This document shows, piece after piece, positions 1 through 5,285 of a stretch of 5,285 nt of DNA. The position numbers were made by a program, and so were the translations under genes. Source of the stretch: Thermopetrobacter sp. (GTDB lineage Bacteria; Pseudomonadota; Alphaproteobacteria; Rhizobiales; Aestuariivirgaceae); assembly GCA_011374735.1 (NCBI GenBank), contig DRPD01000217.1, positions 1-5,285 on the forward strand. The letters are read 5' to 3'. Within the stretch, counting starts at the first letter, position 1. The number at the start of each line of letters is the position of its first letter. The notes below the pieces were generated by a model that was not told the DNA's origin, searched no databases, and saw only the letters and a program-made list of their open reading frames with translations.

Positions 1-1
1 G

Positions 2-805
2 GAGCGTGAGGTCAGGGCGCTGCGCGCCACCTTGCGCACCTTGGCCGCCACCCGCCGCCGCCTGCGCGCCGAACAGCGGCGCAAGCGCCGCAACATCGCC
101 CGCCTGCAAGCCCTGGGCGCCGACATGCGGACGCTGCTGGCCCGCAAGCGCGCCTTGCTGGATCAGACCGAGGAGCGGCTGGCCGAGGAGGCGCGGCGTC
201 TCGCCCGGCTGACCGAGCGGGCCCGCACCCTGGAGCAGTTGCTGGCCGCCTTGCGCCGCGAGGCCGCCCGCCGCGCCGAGGCGGCGCGCCGCCAGGCGGC
301 ACGGGAGGAAAAAAAGAACGCCGCGCCGCCGCCACAGCCGCCGCCCCGGCCGCTGGCCGGGCTGAAGGGCCGCCTGCCGTGGCCGGCCCAGGGCCGCGTG
401 CTGGCCAGCTTCGGTGATCGCCTGCCGTTGGGCCGCCGGGCCAGGGGCGTGTATGTGCGCACCCTGCCCGGCGCCACGGTCATCGCCCCGGCCGCTGCCC
501 GGGTGGAACTGGCCCGCCCCTTCCGTTCCTATGGGCTGCTTTTGATCTTGGATGCCGGTGACGGCTATCGTATATTGCTGGCCGGATTGCGCAAGGCGGT
601 GGTGCAGGCCGGCCAACGGGTGCGGGCCGGCGAGCCGCTGGGCGAAATGGGCGCCCGGCCCGCTCCGGCAACCGTGATCGCCGAACGCATGGATAACGAG
701 CGGCCGGTGCTCTATATTGAACTGCGCCACAAGGGCAAGCCGGTGGACTCGGCCGGCTGGTGGCTGGGGGCCGGCCGGCAGGCCCGTCAAATCCCACAGG
801 AGTGA
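2..805 (+). CDS. envC: EnvC-like murein hydrolase activator (LytM/M23-fold protein), 5' end missing
   Basis: The frame is open at the left edge, so the signal peptide and first part of the coiled coil lie outside; 267 residues are visible. Residues about 1-104 are an Arg/Ala/Leu/Glu-rich coiled coil, 109-119 a Pro-rich linker, and about 125-257 a LytM (peptidase M23-like) domain with the expected sequence of blocks: LPWPAQGRV, an LILDAGDGY strand, VVQAGQRVRAGEPLGEMG and YIELRHKGKPVD. The zinc ligands of active M23 enzymes (HxxxD and the later HxH) are absent: the domain reads FGDRLPLG and LLAGL where they would fall. This fits the EnvC class, which does not cut peptidoglycan itself but activates periplasmic amidases during cell separation. 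The amidase partner is inferred from the family. The stop codon directly follows the ribosome binding site of the next gene, ctpA, which implies co-transcription. A generic M23 family protein is the alternative name. Confidence 0.88.
   Translation, partial: EREVRALRATLRTLAATRRRLRAEQRRKRRNIARLQALGADMRTLLARKRALLDQTEERLAEEARRLARLTERARTLEQLLAALRREAARRAEAARRQAAREEKKNAAPPPQPPPRPLAGLKGRLPWPAQGRVLASFGDRLPLGRRARGVYVRTLPGATVIAPAAARVELARPFRSYGLLLILDAGDGYRILLAGLRKAVVQAGQRVRAGEPLGEMGARPAPATVIAERMDNERPVLYIELRHKGKPVDSAGWWLGAGRQARQIPQE
310..316 (+). other. A AAA AAG heptamer in envC, possible -1 slippery site
   Basis: In the reading frame of envC the codons are GAA AAA AAG, so the heptamer A AAA AAG sits in the register used by the classic dnaX frameshift site. 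A purine-rich GGGAGG (303-308) lies just upstream. A perfect 7-bp stem with a 3-nt loop (345-361) lies downstream, but its 28-nt spacing is longer than usual for a stimulatory hairpin. A -1 shift would add about 33 codons, largely Ala/Pro/Gly/Arg, and stop at 415-417, before most of the LytM domain. It may simply encode a Glu-Lys-Lys patch. Confidence 0.15.
798..802 (+). promoter_or_regulatory. ribosome binding site of ctpA, abutting the envC stop
   Basis: AGGAG lies immediately before the TGA of envC (803-805) and 13 nt before the ATG at 816. The spacing is somewhat long, but no better motif lies closer. Because ribosomes finishing envC terminate on top of this site, translational coupling of ctpA to envC is plausible. 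Confidence 0.55.
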
Positions 806-815
806 AATCTCTGTC

Positions 816-2228
816 ATGAAACGCGCTGGGTTCTTTCGTTCCGTGTTCATGTTGACGCTGGGCGCCGTGCTGGGCGTCGCGGCCTATCAGGCCCTCGTCG
901 GCGCCAACGCCGCCGAAGACCGCATGAAGATCTATCGGCAGCTCGATCTGTTCGGCGACGTGTTCGACCGGGTGCGCAGCGATTACGTGGTGGAGCCCGA
1001 CAGCGAGAAGCTCATCGAGGCCGCCATCAACGGCATGTTGCAGTCGCTGGATCCCCACTCCAGCTATCTCAACCCCAAGAATTTCCGCAACATGCAGGTG
1101 CAGACGCGCGGCGAATTCGGCGGCCTGGGCATCGAGGTGACCATGGAGAACGGGGTCGTCAAGGTGGTTTCGCCCATCGACGACACGCCGGCCGCCCGCG
1201 CCGGCATCCTGGCCGGCGACCTGATCGTGAAGATCGACGGCGAACGGGTGCGCGGCATGACCCTCAATCAGGCGGTGGAGAAGATGCGCGGCAAGGTGGG
1301 CGAGCCCATCGTCATCACCGTGGTGCGCAAGGGCAAGCCGAAGCCGTTCGACGTCAGGATCGTGCGCGACGTCATCCGCATCCGCTCCGTGAAGTGGTCC
1401 GTGGAGGGCGGCGACATCGGCTATATCCGCATCACCTCCTTCAATGAGCAGACCCAGCCGGGGCTGGAGAAGGCCATCGCCGCCATCCGCGCCAAGCTGG
1501 GCGACGGGCTGAAAGGCTACGTCATCGACTTGCGCAACAACCCCGGCGGCCTGCTCGATCAGGCCATCGCCGTGTCCGACACCTTCCTGAAGGCCGGCGA
1601 GGTGGTCTCCACCCGTGGCCGCAACGCCGCGGAGACGCAGCGCTTCAACGCCCGCCCCGGCGACCTGGCCGAGGGGCGGAAGGTGGTGGTGCTGATCAAC
1701 GGCGGCTCCGCCTCCGCGTCGGAGATCGTCGCCGGCGCCTTGCAGGATCACAAGCGCGCCACCATCATCGGCACCCGCTCCTTCGGCAAGGGATCGGTGC
1801 AGACCATCATCCCGCTGGGCCCGCGCGGCGGCGCCATCCGCCTGACCACGGCCCGCTACTACACCCCGGCCGGCCGCGCCATTCAGGCCAAGGGCATCAC
1901 CCCCGATTTCGTGGTCGAGCAGGAGCTGCCGGCCGAGCTGAAGGCGCGCGCCGACGAGCTGCGCACCCGCGGCGAGGCGGGCTTGCGCGGCCACCTGAAG
2001 AATGACAAGGAAAAGAAGGAGGAATCCGGCTCTCTCGCCTATGTGCCGAAGGAGAAGGAAAAGGACACCCAGCTGCAGGCCGCCATCAGGTTCCTGCACG
2101 GCCAGGACATCGCCATGCTGGTCAGGAAGCCCGCCACCAGCGAGGGCGATGACAAGGCCGCCGCCTCCAGGCGGGCGGAAAAGCGTCAGCCGCCACGCAA
2201 GGAAAAGGAAATGGAGAAGGCCCGCTGA
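816..2228 (+). CDS. ctpA: C-terminal processing serine protease, S41 family (CtpA/Prc type)
   Basis: A 470-residue periplasmic protease that cleaves near the C-termini of envelope proteins. Residues 1-32 form a secretion signal or membrane anchor (KR, then a hydrophobic stretch) with a possible AxA signal-peptidase site at 30-32. A helical N-terminal segment (about 35-95) has the family phrase [13 protein letters not shown] domain (about 98-185) has its carboxylate-binding loop GLGIEV at 103-108. The S41 core (about 195-370) carries DLRNNPGG (238-245), GGSASASEI with the predicted nucleophile Ser300, and SFGKGSVQ with Lys325 and Gln329. The Ser-to-Lys spacing of 25 and Lys-to-Gln spacing of 4 match the Ser/Lys/Gln triad known in Prc and CtpB. 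The C-terminus (about 391-470) is a lysine/glutamate-rich tail. The frame stays open upstream to a TTG at 717, but only the ATG at 816 gives the signal sequence and follows AGGAG. The preceding EnvC-like gene suggests a joint role in controlling peptidoglycan hydrolysis; the actual substrate is unknown. Confidence 0.95.
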   Translation: MKRAGFFRSVFMLTLGAVLGVAAYQALVGANAAEDRMKIYRQLDLFGDVFDRVRSDYVVEPDSEKLIEAAINGMLQSLDPHSSYLNPKNFRNMQVQTRGEFGGLGIEVTMENGVVKVVSPIDDTPAARAGILAGDLIVKIDGERVRGMTLNQAVEKMRGKVGEPIVITVVRKGKPKPFDVRIVRDVIRIRSVKWSVEGGDIGYIRITSFNEQTQPGLEKAIAAIRAKLGDGLKGYVIDLRNNPGGLLDQAIAVSDTFLKAGEVVSTRGRNAAETQRFNARPGDLAEGRKVVVLINGGSASASEIVAGALQDHKRATIIGTRSFGKGSVQTIIPLGPRGGAIRLTTARYYTPAGRAIQAKGITPDFVVEQELPAELKARADELRTRGEAGLRGHLKNDKEKKEESGSLAYVPKEKEKDTQLQAAIRFLHGQDIAMLVRKPATSEGDDKAAASRRAEKRQPPRKEKEMEKAR

Positions 2229-2254
2229 GGCGCCGGCCCTTCACCCGGACAACG

Positions 2255-2289
2255 AACGCCACCGCTCGCCCCTGAGCGGTGGCGTTTTT
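2255..2289 (+). terminator. Rho-independent terminator after ctpA
   Basis: A perfect 13-bp inverted repeat, AACGCCACCGCTC (2255-2267) and GAGCGGTGGCGTT (2274-2286), encloses a 6-nt loop and ends in a run of five T (2285-2289). It starts 26 nt after the ctpA stop. There is no T-run for the opposite strand, so it acts in the + direction. It separates the envC-ctpA unit from fabA-fabB, so fabA needs its own promoter. Confidence 0.93.
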
Positions 2290-2328
2290 CCATGCCGTCG
2301 CCGCGGCGCCCCGGCCACAAAGTCGCCC

Positions 2329-2353
2329 TTGCCAGCGATAGGCCGATTTGCCA
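2329..2353 (+). promoter_or_regulatory. possible fabA promoter/operator region with repeated TTGCCA
   Basis: The stretch 2290-2386 should hold the fabA promoter because a strong terminator ends just upstream. It contains TTGCCA at 2329-2334 and again at 2348-2353, 19 nt apart. Each copy resembles a -35 hexamer, but no good -10 lies at 16-18 nt from either. GTCGCCC also occurs twice, at 2322-2328 and 2356-2362. I see no clear palindromic operator. The assignment rests mainly on position and is tentative. Confidence 0.22.
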
Positions 2354-2386
2354 ATGTCGCCCGGAACGCGAGAAGCCATCAATCAC

Positions 2387-2407
2387 ATGGGGGCCGCTCC
2401 CACATGA
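2387..2407 (+). promoter_or_regulatory. possible six-codon leader ORF overlapping the fabA start
   Basis: An ATG at 2387 opens a reading frame for MGAAPT and stops at TGA 2405-2407. That TGA shares its bases with the fabA start in an ATGA overlap. CACATG occurs both at this start (2384-2389) and at the fabA start (2401-2406). TGGG (2388-2391) can pair with CCCA (2399-2402), which would cover the only G-rich sequence before fabA. The leader's own ribosome binding site is weak (GAGAAG, 2369-2374), so it could be chance. Confidence 0.2.
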
Positions 2408-2934
2408 CGACCCAGCCCGCCACCCGCCGGAACAGCTATTCCTACGAGGAACTTCTCGATTGCGCCCGCGGCCGCATGTTCGGCCCCGGCAACGCCCAGT
2501 TGCCGCTGCCGCCGATGCTGATGTTCGACCGCATCACGCGCATCACCGACCAGGGCGGCGCTTACGGCAAGGGGGAGATCCGCGCCGAGCTGGACATCAA
2601 CCCCGATCTGTGGTTCTTCGCCTGCCACTTCAACGACGATCCGGTGATGCCCGGTTGCCTGGGCCTGGATGCCATGTGGCAGCTGGTGGGTTTCTATCTG
2701 GGCTGGCTGGGCAATCCCGGCCGCGGCCGCGCCCTGGGCTCCGGCGAGGTGAAATTCTTCGGTCAGGTCTTGCCTGACGCCAAGCTGGTGGAATACATCA
2801 TCCAGCCCAAGAGAGTGATCTCCCGCCGCCTTGTCATGGGCATTGCCGATGCCGAGCTGAAGGTGGACGGCAAGCAGATCTACACCGCCAAGGACCTGCG
2901 GGTCGGCCTGTTCAAGCCGGAAGAGATGAGGTGA
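2404..2934 (+). CDS. fabA: 3-hydroxydecanoyl-ACP dehydratase/isomerase FabA
   Basis: A 176-residue cytoplasmic hotdog-fold enzyme, close to the 172 residues of E. coli FabA. It dehydrates 3-hydroxydecanoyl-ACP and isomerises trans-2- to cis-3-decenoyl-ACP, the branch point to unsaturated fatty acids in the anaerobic pathway. The signature [20 protein letters not shown] (74-93) contains the active-site pair His75 and Asp89; their 14-residue spacing equals that of His70 and Asp84 in the E. coli enzyme. Other strongly FabA-like blocks are [11 protein letters not shown] (62-72), GFYLGWLG (96-103), [11 protein letters not shown] (114-124) and [12 protein letters not shown] (159-170). The isomerising FabA type, rather than FabZ, is supported by this motif and by the adjacent fabB. 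No in-frame start lies near upstream, and ATG 2404 gives an N-terminus that aligns with FabA. The upstream G-run (2389-2393) is a poor ribosome binding site. Confidence 0.97.
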   Translation: MTTQPATRRNSYSYEELLDCARGRMFGPGNAQLPLPPMLMFDRITRITDQGGAYGKGEIRAELDINPDLWFFACHFNDDPVMPGCLGLDAMWQLVGFYLGWLGNPGRGRALGSGEVKFFGQVLPDAKLVEYIIQPKRVISRRLVMGIADAELKVDGKQIYTAKDLRVGLFKPEEMR

Positions 2935-2963
2935 CGGCGGAACCCGCGAGAACGAGCCGGGCC

Positions 2964-2968
2964 AGGAG
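2964..2968 (+). promoter_or_regulatory. ribosome binding site of fabB
   Basis: AGGAG lies 6 nt before the ATG at 2975, inside the 40-nt fabA-fabB gap. It fixes the fabB start. The gap contains no terminator-like hairpin, supporting a fabA-fabB transcript. Confidence 0.8.
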
Positions 2969-2974
2969 TCAGCC

Positions 2975-4192
2975 ATGAGACGTGTCGTCGTCACCGGATT
3001 GGGAATCGTGTCGAGCATCGGCGACAACGCCGGGGAAGTCACGCAATCCCTGCGCCAGGGCCGCTCCGGCATCGTCTTCGCGCCGGATTACGCCGCGCGC
3101 GGCTTCCGCTCCCAGGTGCACGGCGAACCACGCCTGAAACCGGCCGCGGTGATCGACCGGCGCAAGATGCGCTTCATGGGCGACGGCGCCGGCTGGGCCT
3201 ATATCGCCATGCAACAGGCCATCGCCGATGCCGGCTTGGATGAATCGGACGTCAGCGACGAGCGCACCGGCCTCATCGTCGGCACCGGCGGCCCCTCCAC
3301 CCATGCCATCGTCAACGCCGCCGACATCGCCCGCGACAAAGGCCCGAAGCGCGTCGGCCCCTTCGTGGTGCCCAAGGCCATGAGCTCCACCGCGTCGGCC
3401 ACCCTGTCCACTTTCTTCGGCATCAAGGGTGTCAATTATTCCATCACCTCCGCCTGTTCCACTTCCGCCCATTGCATCGGCAACGCGGCGGAGATGATCC
3501 AGTGGGGCAAGCAGGACATCGTGTTCGCCGGCGGCGGCGAGGAGCTGGACTGGCTGCTGTCCGTGATCTTCGACGCCATGGGCGCCATGTCCGCGAAGTT
3601 CAACGACAGTCCCGAAAAGGCCTCGCGCGCCTTCGACAGGGATCGCGACGGCTTCGTCATCGCCGGTGGCGGCGGCATGCTGGTGCTGGAGGAGCTGGAG
3701 CACGCCAGGGCGCGCGGCGCGAAAATCTACTGCGAGCTGATCGGTTATGGCGCCACGTCCGACGGCTTCGACATGGTGCAGCCCTCCGGCGAGGGCGCGG
3801 TGCGCTGCATGAAACAGGCGCTGGCCACCGTCGATGGGCCCATCGACTACATCAACCCCCACGCCACCGCCACGCCGATCGGCGACGTCAAGGAGGCCCA
3901 GGCCCTGCGCGAGGTGTTCGGTGACGACATCCCGAAGCTGTCCGCCACCAAGTCGCTGACCGGCCATTCGCTGGGCGCCGCCGGGGTGCACGAGGCCATC
4001 TATTCCATCCTCATGATGCGCCACGATTTCATCTGCGAATCCGCCAACATCGACGATCTCGATCCCGAATTCGCCGACATTCCCATCGTCCGCGAACGCA
4101 TCGATAACGCCCGCATCGACACCGTGCTGTCCAATTCCTTCGGTTTCGGCGGCACGAATTGTTCCCTGGTGTTCCGCCGCTACAATGGATGA
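2975..4192 (+). CDS. fabB: 3-oxoacyl-ACP synthase I FabB (KAS I)
   Basis: A 405-residue cytoplasmic thiolase-fold condensing enzyme, essentially the length of E. coli FabB (406). It condenses acyl-ACP with malonyl-ACP and, in the FabA/FabB pathway, elongates the cis-3-decenoyl product so that unsaturated chains are made. The N-terminus [16 protein letters not shown] is typical. The nucleophile is Cys161 in [11 protein letters not shown] (156-166), the two active-site histidines are His296 in [12 protein letters not shown] and His331 in [13 protein letters not shown], and the conserved Lys is Lys326. The block FGFGGTN (389-395) closes the domain. Blocks such as [19 protein letters not shown] and [19 protein letters not shown] resemble FabB more than FabF. 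The motif after His296 reads HATAT instead of the HGTST of E. coli; both threonines are kept. It follows fabA by 40 nt with no terminator, so it is probably co-transcribed. Confidence 0.96.
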   Translation: MRRVVVTGLGIVSSIGDNAGEVTQSLRQGRSGIVFAPDYAARGFRSQVHGEPRLKPAAVIDRRKMRFMGDGAGWAYIAMQQAIADAGLDESDVSDERTGLIVGTGGPSTHAIVNAADIARDKGPKRVGPFVVPKAMSSTASATLSTFFGIKGVNYSITSACSTSAHCIGNAAEMIQWGKQDIVFAGGGEELDWLLSVIFDAMGAMSAKFNDSPEKASRAFDRDRDGFVIAGGGGMLVLEELEHARARGAKIYCELIGYGATSDGFDMVQPSGEGAVRCMKQALATVDGPIDYINPHATATPIGDVKEAQALREVFGDDIPKLSATKSLTGHSLGAAGVHEAIYSILMMRHDFICESANIDDLDPEFADIPIVRERIDNARIDTVLSNSFGFGGTNCSLVFRRYNG

Positions 4193-4227
4193 CCGCGTCA
4201 GCATCGAGCCGGAGAACGGCCGGCGGC

Positions 4228-4232
4228 GGGAG
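4228..4232 (+). promoter_or_regulatory. ribosome binding site of the class A PBP gene
   Basis: GGGAG lies 5 nt before the ATG at 4238. No alternative start codon occurs in frame between the fabB stop and this ATG, so the site supports the chosen start. The 45-nt gap has no convincing terminator, which leaves room for read-through from fabB. Confidence 0.65.
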
Positions 4233-4237
4233 CGGCG

Positions 4238-5285
4238 ATGAGGCGGCGCGGCAAGGAACCCGCGACGCGCGCCCGGCGCCGTTCCTGGCGCGCGCGGCTG
4301 TTCATGGGGGTGCTCAGCGGCCTGTTCTGGGTCATCGTGCTGGGCACCGCCTGGCTGGGCTATCTGTTCTACACCTTGCAGGGCAATCAGGGGCTGTTCA
4401 AGATCCCCGAGCGCGAACCGGGCCTCATGCTGATCGCCCGCGACGGCCGGGTGCTGGCCGAACGCGGCGCCTTCTTCGGCGATGAAGCCCGCATCGACGA
4501 GCTGCCGCGCCATCTGCCGCTGGCCGTCGTCGCCATCGAGGATCGCCGCTTCTACCATCATTGGGGGGTGGACGTCATCGGCCTGGCCCGCGCCATGCTG
4601 ACCAATCTGCGCGCCGGGCGCATCGTGCAGGGCGGCTCCACCCTGACCCAGCAGCTGGCCAAGAACCTGTTCCTGAAGCACGAGCGCACCTACAAGCGCA
4701 AGATCCAGGAACTGCTGCTCGCCTGGTGGCTGGAATGGCGCTTCACCAAGAACGAAATCCTCCAGCTCTATCTCAACCGGGTCTATTTCGGCGCCGGCGC
4801 CTGGGGCGTGGAGCGGGCGGCGCGGCGTTTCTTCGGCAAATCGGCCCGCGATGTCACCATCGGCGAGGCGGCGGTGCTGGCCGGCGTGCTGAAGGCGCCC
4901 AGCCGCTACAACCCGGTGCGCCACCGCGAGAGGGCGCTGGCCCGCGCCCGCGTCGTGCTCAAGGCCATGGTCGAGGCCGGCTACATCACCCGTGCCCAGG
5001 CCGCCACCGCCTTGCGCCATGTGGGCCGGCGGGCAACGGCGGCGCGCGGCGAGCTGCCGGCCACCAACTACGTGGTTGATTGGGTGCTGGAGCAGTTGCC
5101 CGACCTGATCGGCGAGTTCAGGGAATCGCTGGTGGTGGAAACCACCATCGACCGCGATCTGCAACGCCGTGCCGAGCGCCTCTTGCGCCGCGCGCTGAAG
5201 GCCCATGGCCGCCGCCTGCGGGTGGGGCAGGGAGCGCTGCTGTCCATGGCGCCAGACGGTGCGGTGCGCGCCCTGATCGGCGGCC
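4238..5285 (+). CDS. class A penicillin-binding protein (1A family), glycosyltransferase/transpeptidase, 3' end missing
   Basis: The frame runs off the right edge after 349 codons, about half of a typical family member. Residues 1-20 are an Arg-rich cytoplasmic tail and 21-45 a transmembrane helix, placing the rest in the periplasm. The GT51 glycosyltransferase domain (about 60-245), which polymerises lipid II into glycan strands, has all its motifs: EDRRFYHHWGVD with catalytic Glu101, GGSTLTQQLAKNLFL (132-146), RKIQE with the second Glu158 (57 residues on, the spacing known in S. aureus PBP2), and KNEILQLYLNRVYFG (171-185). A linker with VVETTIDRDLQ (299-309) leads into the start of the transpeptidase domain, GALLSMAPDGAVRALIGG (332-349). 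The SxxK, SxN and KTG motifs lie beyond the window. The long extra domain of E. coli PBP1A between the two catalytic domains seems absent, so mrcA is not assigned. It lies 45 nt after fabB and may belong to that operon. Confidence 0.93.
   Translation, partial: MRRRGKEPATRARRRSWRARLFMGVLSGLFWVIVLGTAWLGYLFYTLQGNQGLFKIPEREPGLMLIARDGRVLAERGAFFGDEARIDELPRHLPLAVVAIEDRRFYHHWGVDVIGLARAMLTNLRAGRIVQGGSTLTQQLAKNLFLKHERTYKRKIQELLLAWWLEWRFTKNEILQLYLNRVYFGAGAWGVERAARRFFGKSARDVTIGEAAVLAGVLKAPSRYNPVRHRERALARARVVLKAMVEAGYITRAQAATALRHVGRRATAARGELPATNYVVDWVLEQLPDLIGEFRESLVVETTIDRDLQRRAERLLRRALKAHGRRLRVGQGALLSMAPDGAVRALIGG

Noticed and set aside
717..815. upstream extension of ctpA from TTG 717
   Set aside because: It would overlap envC by 89 nt and add a non-signal sequence before the signal peptide. 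ATG 816 fits the family and the ribosome binding site.
2014..2043. AAGGAGG (2016-2022) followed by ATG 2041 inside ctpA
   Set aside because: The spacing of 18 nt is too long and the frame it opens is the shadow reading through ctpA. The purine run is explained by Lys/Glu codons.
480..2099. 539-codon open frame on the - strand opposite envC and ctpA
   Set aside because: The + strand carries clear EnvC and CtpA proteins with catalytic motifs. The antisense translation is Gly/Ala/His/Asp-rich with no recognisable domain, as expected for the complement of GC-rich coding DNA.
2002..2403. upstream extension of fabA into ctpA
   Set aside because: The extra residues are the shifted reading of ctpA plus the terminator region. 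FabA homology begins at ATG 2404.
2292..2777. 161-codon + strand frame beginning in the fabA upstream gap
   Set aside because: It is mostly the +1-shifted reading of fabA, Arg/Pro/Ala-rich, without a ribosome binding site or domain.
2383..3072. 229-codon - strand frame opposite fabA
   Set aside because: It lies antisense to fabA, whose signature motif is unambiguous, and shows no domain of its own.
4193..4237. possible terminator between fabB and the PBP gene
   Set aside because: CCGG occurs twice but no stem of useful length with a T-run is present.
2969..5206. 745-codon open frame on the - strand opposite fabB and the PBP gene
   Set aside because: It mirrors two well-supported + strand genes and crosses their boundary. 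Its composition (many His, Asp, Gly, Gln) and lack of motifs mark it as a compositional artefact.

Overview
The window is a GC-rich, densely coded chromosomal stretch. All five recognisable genes lie on the + strand: the 3' part of an EnvC-like gene, a complete ctpA-type S41 protease gene, complete fabA and fabB, and the 5' part of a class A penicillin-binding protein gene. The protein sequences and the envC-ctpA pairing suggest an alphaproteobacterium, perhaps of the Rhodospirillales type. That placement comes from gene style and base composition, not from a phylogeny. Having both FabA and FabB means the organism should make unsaturated fatty acids by the oxygen-independent route.

Layout. 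Positions 2-805 encode a coiled coil, a Pro-rich linker and a degenerate LytM domain (EnvC/murein hydrolase activator type), open at the left edge. Positions 816-2228 encode a periplasmic carboxy-terminal processing protease. Its ribosome binding site abuts the envC stop codon, so the two are probably one operon. A perfect 13-bp hairpin followed by a T-run (2255-2289) ends this unit. The gap 2229-2403 holds that terminator and the presumed fabA promoter region, where I see no convincing sigma-70 hexamers. A possible six-codon leader (2387-2407) overlaps the fabA start. fabA (2404-2934) and fabB (2975-4192) follow 40 nt apart. A bifunctional transglycosylase/transpeptidase gene starts at 4238 and runs off the right edge, with no terminator visible between it and fabB.

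How they fit together. The envC-ctpA unit concerns control of peptidoglycan cleavage and envelope proteolysis. The fabA-fabB pair introduces and extends the cis double bond of membrane fatty acids. The final gene polymerises and cross-links peptidoglycan. The whole window is therefore envelope biogenesis, and the second unit may co-transcribe lipid and wall synthesis genes.

I found no mobile element, CRISPR array, tRNA or rRNA, and no strong sign of a new system. The observations most worth checking are the tiny leader overlapping fabA, an in-frame A AAA AAG heptamer in envC, the PBP gene in the place where I would expect fabI, and the HATAT motif in FabB.
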